Notes under the pieces: model-generated
What the model was told of the DNA's origin: nothing
Databases searched by the model: none
Seen by the model: only the letters and a program-made list of their open reading frames with translations
NCBI GenBank assembly: GCA_038043245.1
Contig: JBBTCH010000004.1
Coordinates: forward strand, 36,091 to 100,090
From: JACPFV01 sp038043245
GTDB taxonomy: Bacteria > Pseudomonadota > Gammaproteobacteria > Nevskiales > Nevskiaceae
Length of the DNA stretch: 64,000 nucleotides
Direction: 5' to 3'
Shown here: positions 33,644 to 42,617 of the stretch, one piece after another
Layout of the letters: the number at the start of each line of letters is the position of its first letter
Position numbering within the stretch: the first letter of the stretch is position 1
Program-made: the position numbers and the translations under genes

Positions 33644-35608
33644 GTGATCAGGCGAATCTTCTGGCTGTTGGCGGTCAGCGCGTGGTTACCGGCGCTGGCG
33701 ACGGAAATCCCGGTGCGCGATTTCGTCAAGCGACCAGAATACGGCGAGGTGCGAATCTCGCCGGGCGGCGAGTATCTCGCGGTAACGGTGCCGGAGGAGG
33801 ATCGCACCTCCCTGGGATTTGTGCGCTTGTCCGACATGAAGCTCATCGGAACTGCACGGCTGCGGCCCGGCGAGCACGTACACGCCTTCTGGTGGGTCAA
33901 CGACGAACGCATCGTTATCGCGCTGGCGGTGCGCTCCGGCTCGCTGGTGAAGCCCTCCCCGACCGGCGAGCTGTTTGGCATCAACTTCGATGGCAGCAAG
34001 AAGCTATACCTGCACGGTGCACGCGGCGATTATCAGCTCGGCTCCCGCATCGCCCGGGTCACGAGGGAATATTCCTGGGCCACGATGGTCGATCCGCTGA
34101 TCGACGATGCCGAGCATGCGATCGTGGAGGTACATGCTTTTCAGGACGTCAAGGGCACGGCATTTTCGGAGCTGTTTCGACTCAACGTCTATACGGGGCA
34201 GCGAACAAAGATGTCGCCGCCGCCCGCCACTGGGGACGCTTCCTACTTGGTCGACAGGCAGGGTCAGGTGCGCTATGCGCGCATTCTCGATAGGGACTAT
34301 CGAGTGCGCACGTTCTGGAAGCCAGAGGGGAAGGAAGATTGGGTGCAGGAAAATGCGGGCGCGCTGCAGGATGCTCAGATCGATCCGCTGGGTTTCTCAC
34401 GCGACGGCAAGTCGGTCTTCCTTGCAATCACCGACAGCAGCGCGCATTGCCTGATGCGCCGAGTCTTGGCAGACGGCAGCCAGCAGCGGCTGGCATGTGA
34501 CTTCAACGAGGTCTTGTTCTCGTTCGACAACGACGTTCCGATCGCGCTTGTATCGGAGCTCGGCCGCCGCGAGATCCACAGGCTGGATACGACCCACCCC
34601 GACGTGGCGCTGTTGGCGACCACGCAGCGCAGCTTTGGCGGCGACTTGGCCGAGCCGGTGTCAGCGACAAGAGACGGATCCAAGGTTGTCCTGCGGGTCT
34701 ATAGCGACCGCAATCCCGGCGACTACTATTTGTTCGATAAGGCCAGGAAGAAGGCCGATTACCTGATCTCCGCCCGCAGTTGGCTGGAGCCGGCGCAGAT
34801 GAGTGAACGCTGGCCAGTCGAATTTTCCGCACGCGACAACTATAGATTGCACGGCTACGTGACCATGCCGCGTGGCGCTGAGACGAAGAAGCTGCCGCTC
34901 GTCGTGCTGCCGCATGGCGGGCCATTCTTCGTAAGAGACAGCTGGGAGTGGAACGAGGACGCCCAGCTCCTTGCAAGTCGCGGTTATGCGGTGCTGCAGG
35001 TTAATTTCCGTGGCTCCGGTGGTTACGGGCTGGCACACATCAACGCCGCCAAGCGCGCCTGGGGCACGATGATGATCGACGACATCACTGACGGGACACG
35101 CTGGGCTGTCGCGCAGGGCATCGCCGACCCTGCGCGGATGTGTATCTACGGCGGCAGTTACGGAGGCTATGCAGCACTGATGAGTGCAGTTCGCGAGCCG
35201 GACCTGTACCGCTGCGTGGTGGGCTACGCCGGTGTCTACGACTTGGACAGCGTGGAATGGGGGGCCGACTTCATGAACAAGGTGAGCGGCCAGAGCTATT
35301 TCCGCGACTACATCGGTTCCGGCAGCCTTCTGCGCGAGCAGTCGCCGCTGACCTATATCGAAAAACTCAAAGCCCCCGTCCTGATCGTGCACGGCGAGGC
35401 GGATACCCGCAGCCCGTACAACCAGGCCAAGGAACTGCGCAAGGCGCTCGCCGGGCGCCAGCATCGTTACGAGTGGCTGAGCAAGCCGGGCGAGGGACAT
35501 GGCTTCTACAAGGATGCCAACCGCGAAGAGTTCTACACCCGGCTGCTCGCTTTTCTCGAAAAGTACATCGGCGCCGGCAATTCAGTGGCGCCAGAGCCGT
35601 CGCGGTAA
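33644..35608 (+). CDS. Secreted S9-family prolyl oligopeptidase-like peptidase
   Basis: 654 residues, GTG start 2 nt after pgk. Signal peptide: IRRIFWLLAVSAWLPALA, cleavage near ALA-T. Residues about 20-390 are the beta-propeller part and the C-terminal 260 an alpha/beta hydrolase. The triad is visible as Ser505 (GGSYGGYAA), Asp587 (GEADTRSP) and His619 (EGHGFY). Likely a periplasmic dipeptidyl or acylaminoacyl peptidase. There is no functional link to glycolysis. Confidence 0.9.
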   Translation: MIRRIFWLLAVSAWLPALATEIPVRDFVKRPEYGEVRISPGGEYLAVTVPEEDRTSLGFVRLSDMKLIGTARLRPGEHVHAFWWVNDERIVIALAVRSGSLVKPSPTGELFGINFDGSKKLYLHGARGDYQLGSRIARVTREYSWATMVDPLIDDAEHAIVEVHAFQDVKGTAFSELFRLNVYTGQRTKMSPPPATGDASYLVDRQGQVRYARILDRDYRVRTFWKPEGKEDWVQENAGALQDAQIDPLGFSRDGKSVFLAITDSSAHCLMRRVLADGSQQRLACDFNEVLFSFDNDVPIALVSELGRREIHRLDTTHPDVALLATTQRSFGGDLAEPVSATRDGSKVVLRVYSDRNPGDYYLFDKARKKADYLISARSWLEPAQMSERWPVEFSARDNYRLHGYVTMPRGAETKKLPLVVLPHGGPFFVRDSWEWNEDAQLLASRGYAVLQVNFRGSGGYGLAHINAAKRAWGTMMIDDITDGTRWAVAQGIADPARMCIYGGSYGGYAALMSAVREPDLYRCVVGYAGVYDLDSVEWGADFMNKVSGQSYFRDYIGSGSLLREQSPLTYIEKLKAPVLIVHGEADTRSPYNQAKELRKALAGRQHRYEWLSKPGEGHGFYKDANREEFYTRLLAFLEKYIGAGNSVAPEPSR

Positions 35609-35666
35609 TCTCGCTTTTCGGCAGTTTCATGCGATGCTGATCTCCACATGACAGGGCGGAATCCAT

Positions 35667-36509
35667 ATGAGATTTGAAGGCACCGACACCTACGTCGCCA
35701 CCGACGATCTGATGATGGCGGTAAATGCCGCCGTCACCCTGCAGCGTCCGCTGCTGGTCAAGGGCGAGCCCGGCACCGGCAAGACCCAGCTGGCGCGCGA
35801 AGTCGCGCAGTCGCTCAAGCGGCCGTTCTACGACTGGGCGATCAAGTCCACCACCAAGGCGCAGCACGGCCTCTATGAATACGATGCGGTCTCGCGTCTG
35901 CGTGATTCGCAGCTCGGCGAAGCCAAGGTCAAGGACATCCGCAACTACATCGTCAAGGGCAAGCTGTGGGAATGCTTCGAGTCCCAGGAGCAGCCGGTGC
36001 TGCTGATCGACGAGATTGATAAAGCCGATATCGAATTTCCCAACGACCTGTTGCGCGAACTCGACCAGATGGAGTTCTACGTCTACGAGACCCGTGAGAC
36101 GATCAAGGCCAAACAGCGTCCCGTCATCATCATCACCTCTAACAACGAGAAGGAACTGCCGGACGCCTTCCTGCGCCGCTGCTTCTTCCACTACATCCAG
36201 TTTCCCGACCGCGAGACGATGCAGAAGATTGTCGATGTGCATTTCCCCAACATCAAGAAGAACCTGTTGAAAGAGGCGATGGAAGTGTTCTTCGGTCTGC
36301 GCGAACTGCCGGGTTTGAAGAAAAAGCCTTCGACCTCCGAGCTGCTCGACTGGCTCAAGCTGCTGCTGGCCGAGGATATCGAGCCGTCGGTGCTGCGCGA
36401 CTCTTCGGTGAAGAAATCATTGCCGCCGCTGTACGGCGCACTGCTGAAGAACGAGCAGGACACGCACTTGTTCGAGCGACTTGCCTTCATGGCAAGACGG
36501 GCGCAGTAG
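35667..36509 (+). CDS. MoxR-type AAA+ ATPase
   Basis: 280 residues. Walker A GEPGTGKTQLA (about 34-44), Walker B VLLIDEIDKAD (about 111) and sensor 1 IIITSNNEKELP (about 153) are intact. MoxR ATPases act as chaperones with VWA-domain proteins to mature metal enzymes or complexes. The likely partner, a CoxE-like VWA protein, is encoded at 40941, about 4.4 kb away, instead of next door. Confidence 0.9.
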   Translation: MRFEGTDTYVATDDLMMAVNAAVTLQRPLLVKGEPGTGKTQLAREVAQSLKRPFYDWAIKSTTKAQHGLYEYDAVSRLRDSQLGEAKVKDIRNYIVKGKLWECFESQEQPVLLIDEIDKADIEFPNDLLRELDQMEFYVYETRETIKAKQRPVIIITSNNEKELPDAFLRRCFFHYIQFPDRETMQKIVDVHFPNIKKNLLKEAMEVFFGLRELPGLKKKPSTSELLDWLKLLLAEDIEPSVLRDSSVKKSLPPLYGALLKNEQDTHLFERLAFMARRAQ

Positions 36510-36510
36510 C

Positions 36511-37053
36511 TTGGGGGCGGGTTTGGATCGCCGTTCGTTTCTCAAGCTCAGCCTCGCCGGGTCTGCGGCGCTGAGCGCTGCGGGCCTGACCGCGACGTTG
36601 ACCGGATGCAGCGGTGCACCGACCCCCGCAACCGGATTCCAGTTTTTACGCGACGCTGATGTCACCCTGTTCCGCGCGTTGATCCCGCAGGTACTGGATG
36701 GCATCGCGCTGGATGCCGCGGCCGCTGAAGAATGTCTGCGCCGCATCGATCTTGGCTGCTTCTTGCTGGAGGCGCCTGCGCAGAGTGAAGTGCGGAAACT
36801 ATTTGATCTGCTCAACACAGGTCTGTTGCGACGCCTGACCACCGGCGTGAGCAAGTCCTGGGATCAGGCAGGCGCCGAAGAAGTCCAGACTTTTCTTGCA
36901 CGCTGGCATGACAGCAGTGTTGGTTTGTTCAACGCGGGCTACCGCGTGCTGGTCAAGCTGGTCAGCGTGTCCTATTTCTGCATGCCGCAGTCGCGCAAGT
37001 TCAGCGGCTATCCGGGCCCGCTGGATTACATGTACAAGGCGGTGAACGCATGA
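36511..37053 (+). CDS. Tat-exported small subunit, gluconate 2-dehydrogenase subunit 3-like
   Basis: About 180 residues. The start was placed at the TTG at 36511, just after the MoxR stop; an earlier TTG at 36481 is possible. The N-terminus DRRSFLKLSLAGSAAL is a twin-arginine signal followed by a lipobox-like LTGC. The rest resembles the small subunits that accompany membrane GMC dehydrogenases. The stop overlaps the GMC gene start by ATGA, so the two form a pair exported and assembled together. Confidence 0.78.
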   Translation: MGAGLDRRSFLKLSLAGSAALSAAGLTATLTGCSGAPTPATGFQFLRDADVTLFRALIPQVLDGIALDAAAAEECLRRIDLGCFLLEAPAQSEVRKLFDLLNTGLLRRLTTGVSKSWDQAGAEEVQTFLARWHDSSVGLFNAGYRVLVKLVSVSYFCMPQSRKFSGYPGPLDYMYKAVNA

Positions 37054-38654
37054 TTGACGATATTTACACGGCGGGCATCGCCTCCGGTTGGAAAGTCAGC
37101 GACGCCTCGACGTTGAAACAGAATCTGACACTCGAAGCCGACGTGGTCATTGTCGGCACCGGCGCCGGTGGCGGCACCGCCGCGGAAATCCTCAGCCAGG
37201 CCGGCCTCAAGGTGCTGATGCTGGAAGAAGGTCCGCTGAAGACCGCCGCCGACTTCAAGGACATGGACGAGGCGCGTGCCTATGCGGATCTCTATCAAGA
37301 GGCCGCCGGTCGCGCGACCTCCGACGGCGCCATCGGCATCCTGCAGGGCCGCGCGGTGGGTGGCACGACGACCGTCAACTGGACTTCGAGTTTCCGCACG
37401 CCGGCCGGCACGCTCAAGCACTGGGCGCAAGCGCACGGCGTGCAGGGTTTAAGCGAAGCCGATCTGGCCCCGTGGTTCGAAAAAATGGAAGCCCGGCTGG
37501 GCATCGCGCCCTGGGGTATGGCAGCCAATGCCAACAACGCAGCGCTGAAGATCGCCGCCGACAAACTCGGCTGGGAGTCGCACATCATTCCGCGCAATGT
37601 GCGCGGCTGCTGGGACAGTGGTTATTGCGGACTCGGCTGCCCGGTCAACGCCAAGCAGTCGATGCTGGTCAGCACCATTCCCGAGGCGCTGAAGAATGGG
37701 GCTCAGCTGATCCATCGTTTGCGCGTGCAGCGTGTGCTGTTCGAAAAGGAGCGCGTCACCGGTCTGGTCGCCCATGCGCTGGACGCGGCGGGCGTGAAGG
37801 CGACTGGCATCGAAGTACAGGTCCGCGCCCGTCATTACGTGCTCGCCGGCGGCGCCATCAACACCCCGGCGCTGCTGTTGCGCTCAGGTGCGCCCGACCC
37901 GCATCGGCAGGTCGGCAAGCGCACCTGCATCCACCCGGTGAACATGACGGTGGCGCAGATGCCTGCGCCGGTCAACGGCTGGTACGGCGCGCCACAGTCG
38001 GTGGCCAGCGACGAATTCCAGTGGAAGCCCGACGCTCGTCTTGCGCCCGGCTTCAAGCTCGAAGCCGCGCCAACCTATCCGGGTTTGAGCACGACCATCT
38101 TCATGCGTCACGGCAAAAATCTCATGGCTGACATGGGCCAGCTGGCGAACACGCAGGCGATGCTGGCGCTGGTGCGTGATGGCTTCCATGACGACAGCCC
38201 CGGCGGCGAAGTGCGCATTGATGGGGCCGGCAATCCGATCCTCGACTACGACCTCAGCGACTATCTGTGGGCGGGCCTGCGCAATGCTTATTTGCGCATG
38301 GCCGAGGCGCAGTTCGCGGCCGGCGCCCAGCGCGTGATGCCCGCGCATCTCGACGGCCAGTGGTGTGACCGCTGGACGCAGGCGCGTGAGCACATCGAAG
38401 GCTTGCGCTATGCCAAGTTCAAGGTCTCGCTGTTCACCGCGCATCTGATGGGCGGTTGCGCCATGGGCGGCGATGAAAAGACTTCCGTGACCGACAGCGA
38501 CGGCGGTTACCGCCGCGTCGACAATCTTTCGATCTTCGACGGCTCGTTGTTCCCGACCAGCATCGGCGCTAATCCGCAGTTGTCGATTTATGGCTTGATT
38601 GCACGCAATGCCAGCAAACTGGCGACTCGTTTGGGGCTTAAAACTGCGGCTTGA
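37050..38654 (+). CDS. GMC-family FAD oxidoreductase
   Basis: 534 residues. FAD-binding VVIVGTGAGGGTAAE (about 30-44), the second GMC block GRAVGGTTTVNWTSS (about 107-121) and the C-terminal HLMGGCAMGG...ANPQLSI active-site region (about 467-515) are present. With its Tat-exported small subunit it is probably a periplasmic alcohol, sugar or sterol dehydrogenase passing electrons to the respiratory chain. The substrate cannot be told. Confidence 0.88.
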   Translation: MIDDIYTAGIASGWKVSDASTLKQNLTLEADVVIVGTGAGGGTAAEILSQAGLKVLMLEEGPLKTAADFKDMDEARAYADLYQEAAGRATSDGAIGILQGRAVGGTTTVNWTSSFRTPAGTLKHWAQAHGVQGLSEADLAPWFEKMEARLGIAPWGMAANANNAALKIAADKLGWESHIIPRNVRGCWDSGYCGLGCPVNAKQSMLVSTIPEALKNGAQLIHRLRVQRVLFEKERVTGLVAHALDAAGVKATGIEVQVRARHYVLAGGAINTPALLLRSGAPDPHRQVGKRTCIHPVNMTVAQMPAPVNGWYGAPQSVASDEFQWKPDARLAPGFKLEAAPTYPGLSTTIFMRHGKNLMADMGQLANTQAMLALVRDGFHDDSPGGEVRIDGAGNPILDYDLSDYLWAGLRNAYLRMAEAQFAAGAQRVMPAHLDGQWCDRWTQAREHIEGLRYAKFKVSLFTAHLMGGCAMGGDEKTSVTDSDGGYRRVDNLSIFDGSLFPTSIGANPQLSIYGLIARNASKLATRLGLKTAA

Positions 38655-38660
38655 GGTGCT

Positions 38661-38710
38661 GTCATTCCGAGCCGTTCGACGATGTTCAGGACAGGCCACG
38701 CGAGGAATCT
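38661..38710. repeat. GTCATTCCGAG...GAGGAATCT repeat unit
   Basis: Starts GTCATTCCGAGCC and ends CGCGAGGAATCT. It is one version of the half-units seen in the hairpin at 26038-26093. It sits directly after the GMC gene and before the Fic locus. Confidence 0.45.
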
Positions 38711-38776
38711 GATCGCTTGACCATGAATAGCCTGCCCAATTCAGCAAAGTTTGGTAAGGCAGCTTCGCGCCGGTTC

Positions 38777-38808
38777 TTATGCAGACTTAAATCATTAAAG
38801 TTGCATAA
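38777..38808. promoter_or_regulatory. Long palindrome upstream of the Fic gene, candidate operator
   Basis: TTATGCA (38777-38783) and TGCATAA (38802-38808) are perfect outer arms; the inner ACTTAAAT/ATTAAAGT arms pair with two mismatches. AT-rich, 30 bp before the Fic start codon. The Fic protein carries a C-terminal winged helix, so autoregulation here is plausible but inferred. Confidence 0.5.
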
Positions 38809-38838
38809 AACCCCAGTCGGCGTTAGCGTACGCAGGCC

Positions 38839-40005
38839 ATGGCCATCGTTCGCGATGTGGGTAGCTACGTTGTTTGCTCTTCATCGGGCGAGCAATTCCG
38901 TGCCTTTGTCCCAGCGCCTTTGCCGCCCACCCCTCCCCTGGAACTCGACGCCGACCTGACGCATCTGCTCGAAAACGCTAACCGCGCGCTGGGCCGCCTC
39001 GATGGTATTGCTGGCGTGTTGCCCGATCCGAAACTGTTCCTGTATCAATACGTCCGCAAAGAAGCGGTGCTGTCCTCGCAGATTGAGGGCACACAGTCCT
39101 CGCTTTCTGATCTCCTGAAGTACGAACTGGAAGAAGCACCGGGCGTCCCAGTTGCCGATGCCGCGGAGGTCTCTCGAAACGTTGACGCGCTAGATCACGG
39201 ACTTAAGCGTCTGCGCGCAGGCTTTCCCGTGTCGTTGCGATTACTGCGCGAAGTACACGCCAAATTGATGGCCGCGGGGCGGGGCAAGCACTTGCAGCCC
39301 GGCGAATTCCGGCGCAGCCAGAACTGGCTGGGCGGCACACGCCCCGGCAATGCTCGTTTTGTGCCGCCGCCGCCGGATCGCCTGATGGACTGTCTGGGGT
39401 CGTTGGAAAAATACATCCACGACGATCACACCCCGCCGCTGGTTCGCGCCGCGCTCACGCATGTTCAGTTCGAAACGATTCAACCTTTTCTCGATGGCAA
39501 TGGCCGGGTCGGGCGCCTCTTGATCATGCTCATGCTGGTCGAGTTCGGCGCGCTTAAAACACCGCTGCTGTACCTGAGTCTCTATTTCAAGGCCAACCGC
39601 GCCGAGTATTACGACCGCTTGCAGCGGGTTCGCACCCACGGCGATTGGGAAGGCTGGCTGCGCTTCTTCCTCGCAGGTGTTGAGCTGATGGCGCGTGATG
39701 CAACCGATACGCTGACCCGTTTGGGCAAACGTGTTGCTGCCGATGAACTCAAGCTGAAAAAACTGGGTCGCCTTGCCGATTCGGCAGGCAAGCTCCTCAC
39801 CCATATGCGCCAACGCCCGATCACCACCGTTGCGTTGGCGTCGGTGGACACGGACATCAACCGCACCACAATCACCACTGCACTTGAGCGCCTGGTCAAA
39901 CTCAAGGTCGTTCGCGAATTGACCGGTCAAAAGCGCAACCGTCTTTTTGCTTACGATGGTTACCTGAAAATTCTAAGCGAAGGGACAGAAACCCCACCGC
40001 AATAA
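38839..40005 (+). CDS. Fic-family protein with Gln in place of the catalytic His
   Basis: 388 residues. The inhibitory motif S-x3-E-G is SSQIEG (79-84), making this a class II (self-inhibited) Fic protein. The Fic core reads IQPFLDGNGRVGR (from about 214), so the catalytic His of HPFxxGNGRxxR is Gln215; the codon is CAA. The C-terminal 90 residues resemble a winged helix (NRTTITTALERLVKLKVV). Fic proteins AMPylate targets through this His, so catalysis may be changed or lost. It is followed at once by an hsdM remnant, so it probably comes from a type I restriction-modification locus. Confidence 0.85.
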   Translation: MAIVRDVGSYVVCSSSGEQFRAFVPAPLPPTPPLELDADLTHLLENANRALGRLDGIAGVLPDPKLFLYQYVRKEAVLSSQIEGTQSSLSDLLKYELEEAPGVPVADAAEVSRNVDALDHGLKRLRAGFPVSLRLLREVHAKLMAAGRGKHLQPGEFRRSQNWLGGTRPGNARFVPPPPDRLMDCLGSLEKYIHDDHTPPLVRAALTHVQFETIQPFLDGNGRVGRLLIMLMLVEFGALKTPLLYLSLYFKANRAEYYDRLQRVRTHGDWEGWLRFFLAGVELMARDATDTLTRLGKRVAADELKLKKLGRLADSAGKLLTHMRQRPITTVALASVDTDINRTTITTALERLVKLKVVRELTGQKRNRLFAYDGYLKILSEGTETPPQ

Positions 40006-40069
40006 CCCGCTGATCAAAGACCAACTCAAACAACTCGAAGCCGAGTTCTGGGCCGCCGCCGACAACCTC
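40004..40069 (+). pseudogene. 5' fragment of a type I restriction methylase gene (hsdM)
   Basis: Overlapping the Fic stop, one frame reads NPLIKDQLKQLEAEFW and then AAADNL, the typical start of HsdM proteins. The frame lacks a start codon (AAT where ATG is expected) and is cut after about 22 residues, at or next to repeat copy C. It shows that hsdM once followed this Fic gene and was deleted. Confidence 0.6.
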
Positions 40070-40083
40070 ATTTGCAGGAATCG

Positions 40084-40162
40084 GGTGGCGCACATTTTTA
40101 ATGCCGCTATTTTCGTGCGACGCGCCGAAAAATGGCCTGAAAAAACTCCAAGCGGGTGACAC
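40084..40162. repeat. Intergenic inverted-repeat element, copy C
   Basis: GCCGCTATTTTCG and GCCGAAAAATGGCCT then CTCCAAGCGGGTGAC align, in the same order, with ACCGCCAGTTTTCG, GCCGAAAAGGCCT and CTCCAAGTGGGTAC of copy B. It abuts the hsdM remnant and may mark the deletion point. Confidence 0.55.
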
Positions 40163-40171
40163 GAGAACAGC

Positions 40172-40798
40172 TCACCAGACGATGATTTCGCCTTCGATCG
40201 AGCGCCATAGATACCAGCTGGCGACGGAGCGATACGGTGCCCAGGTCTTGGAAATCGCCAGCGTCTTGGTGTCGGAGAGCTTCTTGCCCTTGCCGTAGCA
40301 CTGGTTGACGCCGCGACGCAGGCCGACATCGTCCATCGCAAACAGATCCGCTCGGCCGAGCGCGAACATCAGGTACATCTCGGCGGTCCAGCGGCCGATG
40401 CCGGGCAGGGCGTCGAGCATCTCGATCGCGGCCTCGTCGTCCAGTCTCAGCAATTTGGCAAAGGAGAATTCGCCGGCGTCCACGCGCCGAGCCAGTTCCT
40501 TGAGCCAGCTGGCCTTGGCGTTGGACAGGCCACAGGCGCGCAGTTCGGGTTGCGTCACCGCATGAAAATGCGTTGGCCTGAAACGGCTCTTGGCGCCGAC
40601 GCGCGCTTCGACGCGCTTGGCAATCGTGTCGGCCGCCTTGGTTGAAAGCTGCTGGCTGATGATCGAGCCGCACAGCACATGGAATGGGTCACGTTTTTTC
40701 TGGCCCAGCGTGCACGGCCCGTGGGCCTTGATCAGGCGTTTCATCACCGGATCGGTTTTGGAAAGGAAGGTTTCCGCTGCTTGGATATCGAGTTTCAT
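40172..40798 (-). CDS. DNA-3-methyladenine glycosylase II-type (HhH-GPD) repair enzyme
   Basis: 208 residues from MKLDIQAAETFL at 40798. The helix-hairpin-helix and GPD region is LDALPGIGRWTAEMYLMFALGRADLFAMDD (split, about 127-155), with the catalytic Asp in the MDD end; CGSIISQQLSTKAAD (about 42) is the N-terminal part of the fold. It removes alkylated bases. Probably a single-gene unit. Confidence 0.88.
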   Translation of the reverse strand: MKLDIQAAETFLSKTDPVMKRLIKAHGPCTLGQKKRDPFHVLCGSIISQQLSTKAADTIAKRVEARVGAKSRFRPTHFHAVTQPELRACGLSNAKASWLKELARRVDAGEFSFAKLLRLDDEAAIEMLDALPGIGRWTAEMYLMFALGRADLFAMDDVGLRRGVNQCYGKGKKLSDTKTLAISKTWAPYRSVASWYLWRSIEGEIIVW

Positions 40799-40851
40799 AG
40801 CGCGGCTAGAATGCCTCATTCCCACCTCAGAGCGATACCGAAATGAAGTCC

Positions 40852-40932
40852 GTCATTCCCGCGAAAGCGGGAATCCAGGTGGCGCGTAGCGCCATGACTA
40901 GCAGTCTGGATACCGGCTTTCGCCGGTATGAC
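40852..40932. repeat. Long hairpin repeat of the GTCATTCCCGCGAAAGCGGGAATCCAG class
   Basis: GTCATTCCCGCGAAAGCGGGAATCCAG (split for length) pairs with CTGGATACCGGCTTTCGCCGGTATGAC across about 27 bp per arm, around an inner GGTGGCGCGTAGCGCC hairpin. This repeat class is widespread in proteobacterial genomes. It ends 8 bp before the VWA gene start. Confidence 0.65.
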
Positions 40933-40940
40933 AACTAACC

Positions 40941-42119
40941 ATGCTTTTCAATTTCTTTTTCGCGCTGCGTGAAGCCGGCCTCAAGGTGGGCTTGACCGAG
41001 CTGCTGACCCTGCAGGAAGCACTGCAGAAGCACCTCGCGATGTTCAGCATGGACGAGTTCTACTACCTGTCGCGCGCGACCATGGTCAAGGACGAGACCC
41101 ACTACGACCGCTTCGACCGTGCTTTCGCCGCTTACTTCAAAGGCGTGCAGGAAGCGACCAAGGATCTGTTCGGGGAAATCCCGGACGAATGGCTGCGCAA
41201 GCAGGCCGAGCGCCTGTTCACCGATGCGGAAAAAGAAAAAATCCTCGCGCTCGGCGGTCTCGACAAGTTGATGGAAGAGCTGAAGAAGCGCCTCGAAGAA
41301 CAGAAGGGCCGCCATCAGGGCGGCAACAAATGGGTCGGCACCGGCGGCACCTCGCCGTTCGGCAACAGCGGCTACAACCCCGAAGGCATCCGCATCGGCG
41401 GCGAGGGCGGCCAGCGCAGCGCGGTGAAAGTTTGGGAGGCGCGCGAGTACCGCAACCTCGACGATTCCATCGAACTCGGCACGCGCAACATCAAGCTGGC
41501 GCTGCGGCGTCTGCGCAAGTTTGCGCGCGAAGGCGCGGCGGACATCCTCGATCTCGACGACACCATCACCTCGACCGCCCGCAACGCCGGCTGGCTCGAC
41601 ATCAAGATGGTGCCGGAGCGGCACAACGCAGTGAAGGTGCTGCTGTTCCTCGACGTCGGCGGCTCGATGGACCCGCACGTGAAAGTCTGCGAAGAACTGT
41701 TCAGCGCCTGTAAGACCGAGTTCAAGCACCTCGAGTATTTCTATTTCCACAACTTCGTCTACGAGAGCGTGTGGAAGGACAATCGCCGCCGTCACGGCGA
41801 GAAGATCCCGCTGTTCGATGTGATGCACCGCTATCCGGCCGACTACAAGCTGATCTTCGTCGGCGACGCCACCATGAGCCCCTACGAGATCATGAGTCCC
41901 GGCGGCAGCGTTGAGCACTGGAACCAGGAAGCCGGCGCGGTCTGGTTCAAGCGCCTGCTCGACACCTACGAACGTGCGATCTGGCTGAATCCCGAGAACG
42001 AGGCGCACTGGGAGTACACGCCCTCGATCCAGGCGGCGCGCGACCTGCTCGGCAAGGACCGCATGTTTCCGCTGACACTCGCGGGTTTGGACAAGGGCAT
42101 GCGCCGTTTAAGTCATTAG
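40941..42119 (+). CDS. CoxE-like VWA-domain protein
   Basis: 392 residues. The N-terminal half is helical (LLTLQEALQKHLAMF, KQAERLFTDAEKEKIL), then a Gly-rich linker (VGTGGTSPFGNSGY), then the VWA domain with the MIDAS D-x-G-x-S at Asp238-Gly240-Ser242 (LFLDVGGSMD). Such proteins pair with MoxR ATPases to insert cofactors or assemble enzymes; the MoxR at 35667 is the likely partner. Confidence 0.86.
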   Translation: MLFNFFFALREAGLKVGLTELLTLQEALQKHLAMFSMDEFYYLSRATMVKDETHYDRFDRAFAAYFKGVQEATKDLFGEIPDEWLRKQAERLFTDAEKEKILALGGLDKLMEELKKRLEEQKGRHQGGNKWVGTGGTSPFGNSGYNPEGIRIGGEGGQRSAVKVWEAREYRNLDDSIELGTRNIKLALRRLRKFAREGAADILDLDDTITSTARNAGWLDIKMVPERHNAVKVLLFLDVGGSMDPHVKVCEELFSACKTEFKHLEYFYFHNFVYESVWKDNRRRHGEKIPLFDVMHRYPADYKLIFVGDATMSPYEIMSPGGSVEHWNQEAGAVWFKRLLDTYERAIWLNPENEAHWEYTPSIQAARDLLGKDRMFPLTLAGLDKGMRRLSH

Positions 42120-42159
42120 AATGAGTTCGCTGCATTCATAACCACAAGGGGAGATCGCA

Positions 42160-42588
42160 ATGACTGGTATCCAAGCCTTACTCGCTTTTGCTGCATGGAC
42201 TCTGCTGCTGCCGATGATTTACGCCGGTTACCGCACGCTGCTGGTGCTAACGGGAAAGTCGCGTGCCGACGCTTGGACGCGCGGCAAAACCACCAACGAC
42301 CCCGAGTTCATCACGCGCACCTCGCATGCGCACATGAACTGCGTCGAGAACCTGCCGGTGTTTGCGGCCGTCGTGCTGGCGTCGGTGGCGCTGGGCCAGG
42401 CCGCGGTGGTGGATGCGCTGGCTTGCGTCTTCATTGCCGCGCGCATCGCGCAGAGTGTGACCCACATGATCGCGGTGAATCACTGGATGGTGTTCCTGCG
42501 CGCCAATTTCTTCTTCGTCCAGGTCGGCCTGATTTTCTACTGGGTGTGGAAACTCTGCTGCGCGGTCGCGCCCGTCGCCAACGTCTGA
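42160..42588 (+). CDS. MAPEG-family membrane protein
   Basis: 142 residues, ATG after AAGGGGAG. Four TM helices (IQALLAFAAWTLLLPMIYAGY, VFAAVVLASVALGQAAVV, ACVFIAARIAQSVTHMIAV, FFFVQVGLIFYWVWKLCC) and the family motif HMNCVENLPVF (about 59) are visible. MAPEG proteins are glutathione-linked or lipid-handling membrane enzymes; the bacterial substrate is unknown. Confidence 0.87.
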   Translation: MTGIQALLAFAAWTLLLPMIYAGYRTLLVLTGKSRADAWTRGKTTNDPEFITRTSHAHMNCVENLPVFAAVVLASVALGQAAVVDALACVFIAARIAQSVTHMIAVNHWMVFLRANFFFVQVGLIFYWVWKLCCAVAPVANV

Positions 42589-42617
42589 GGTCTTTTTACT
42601 AGACGCGGAGACTCTTC

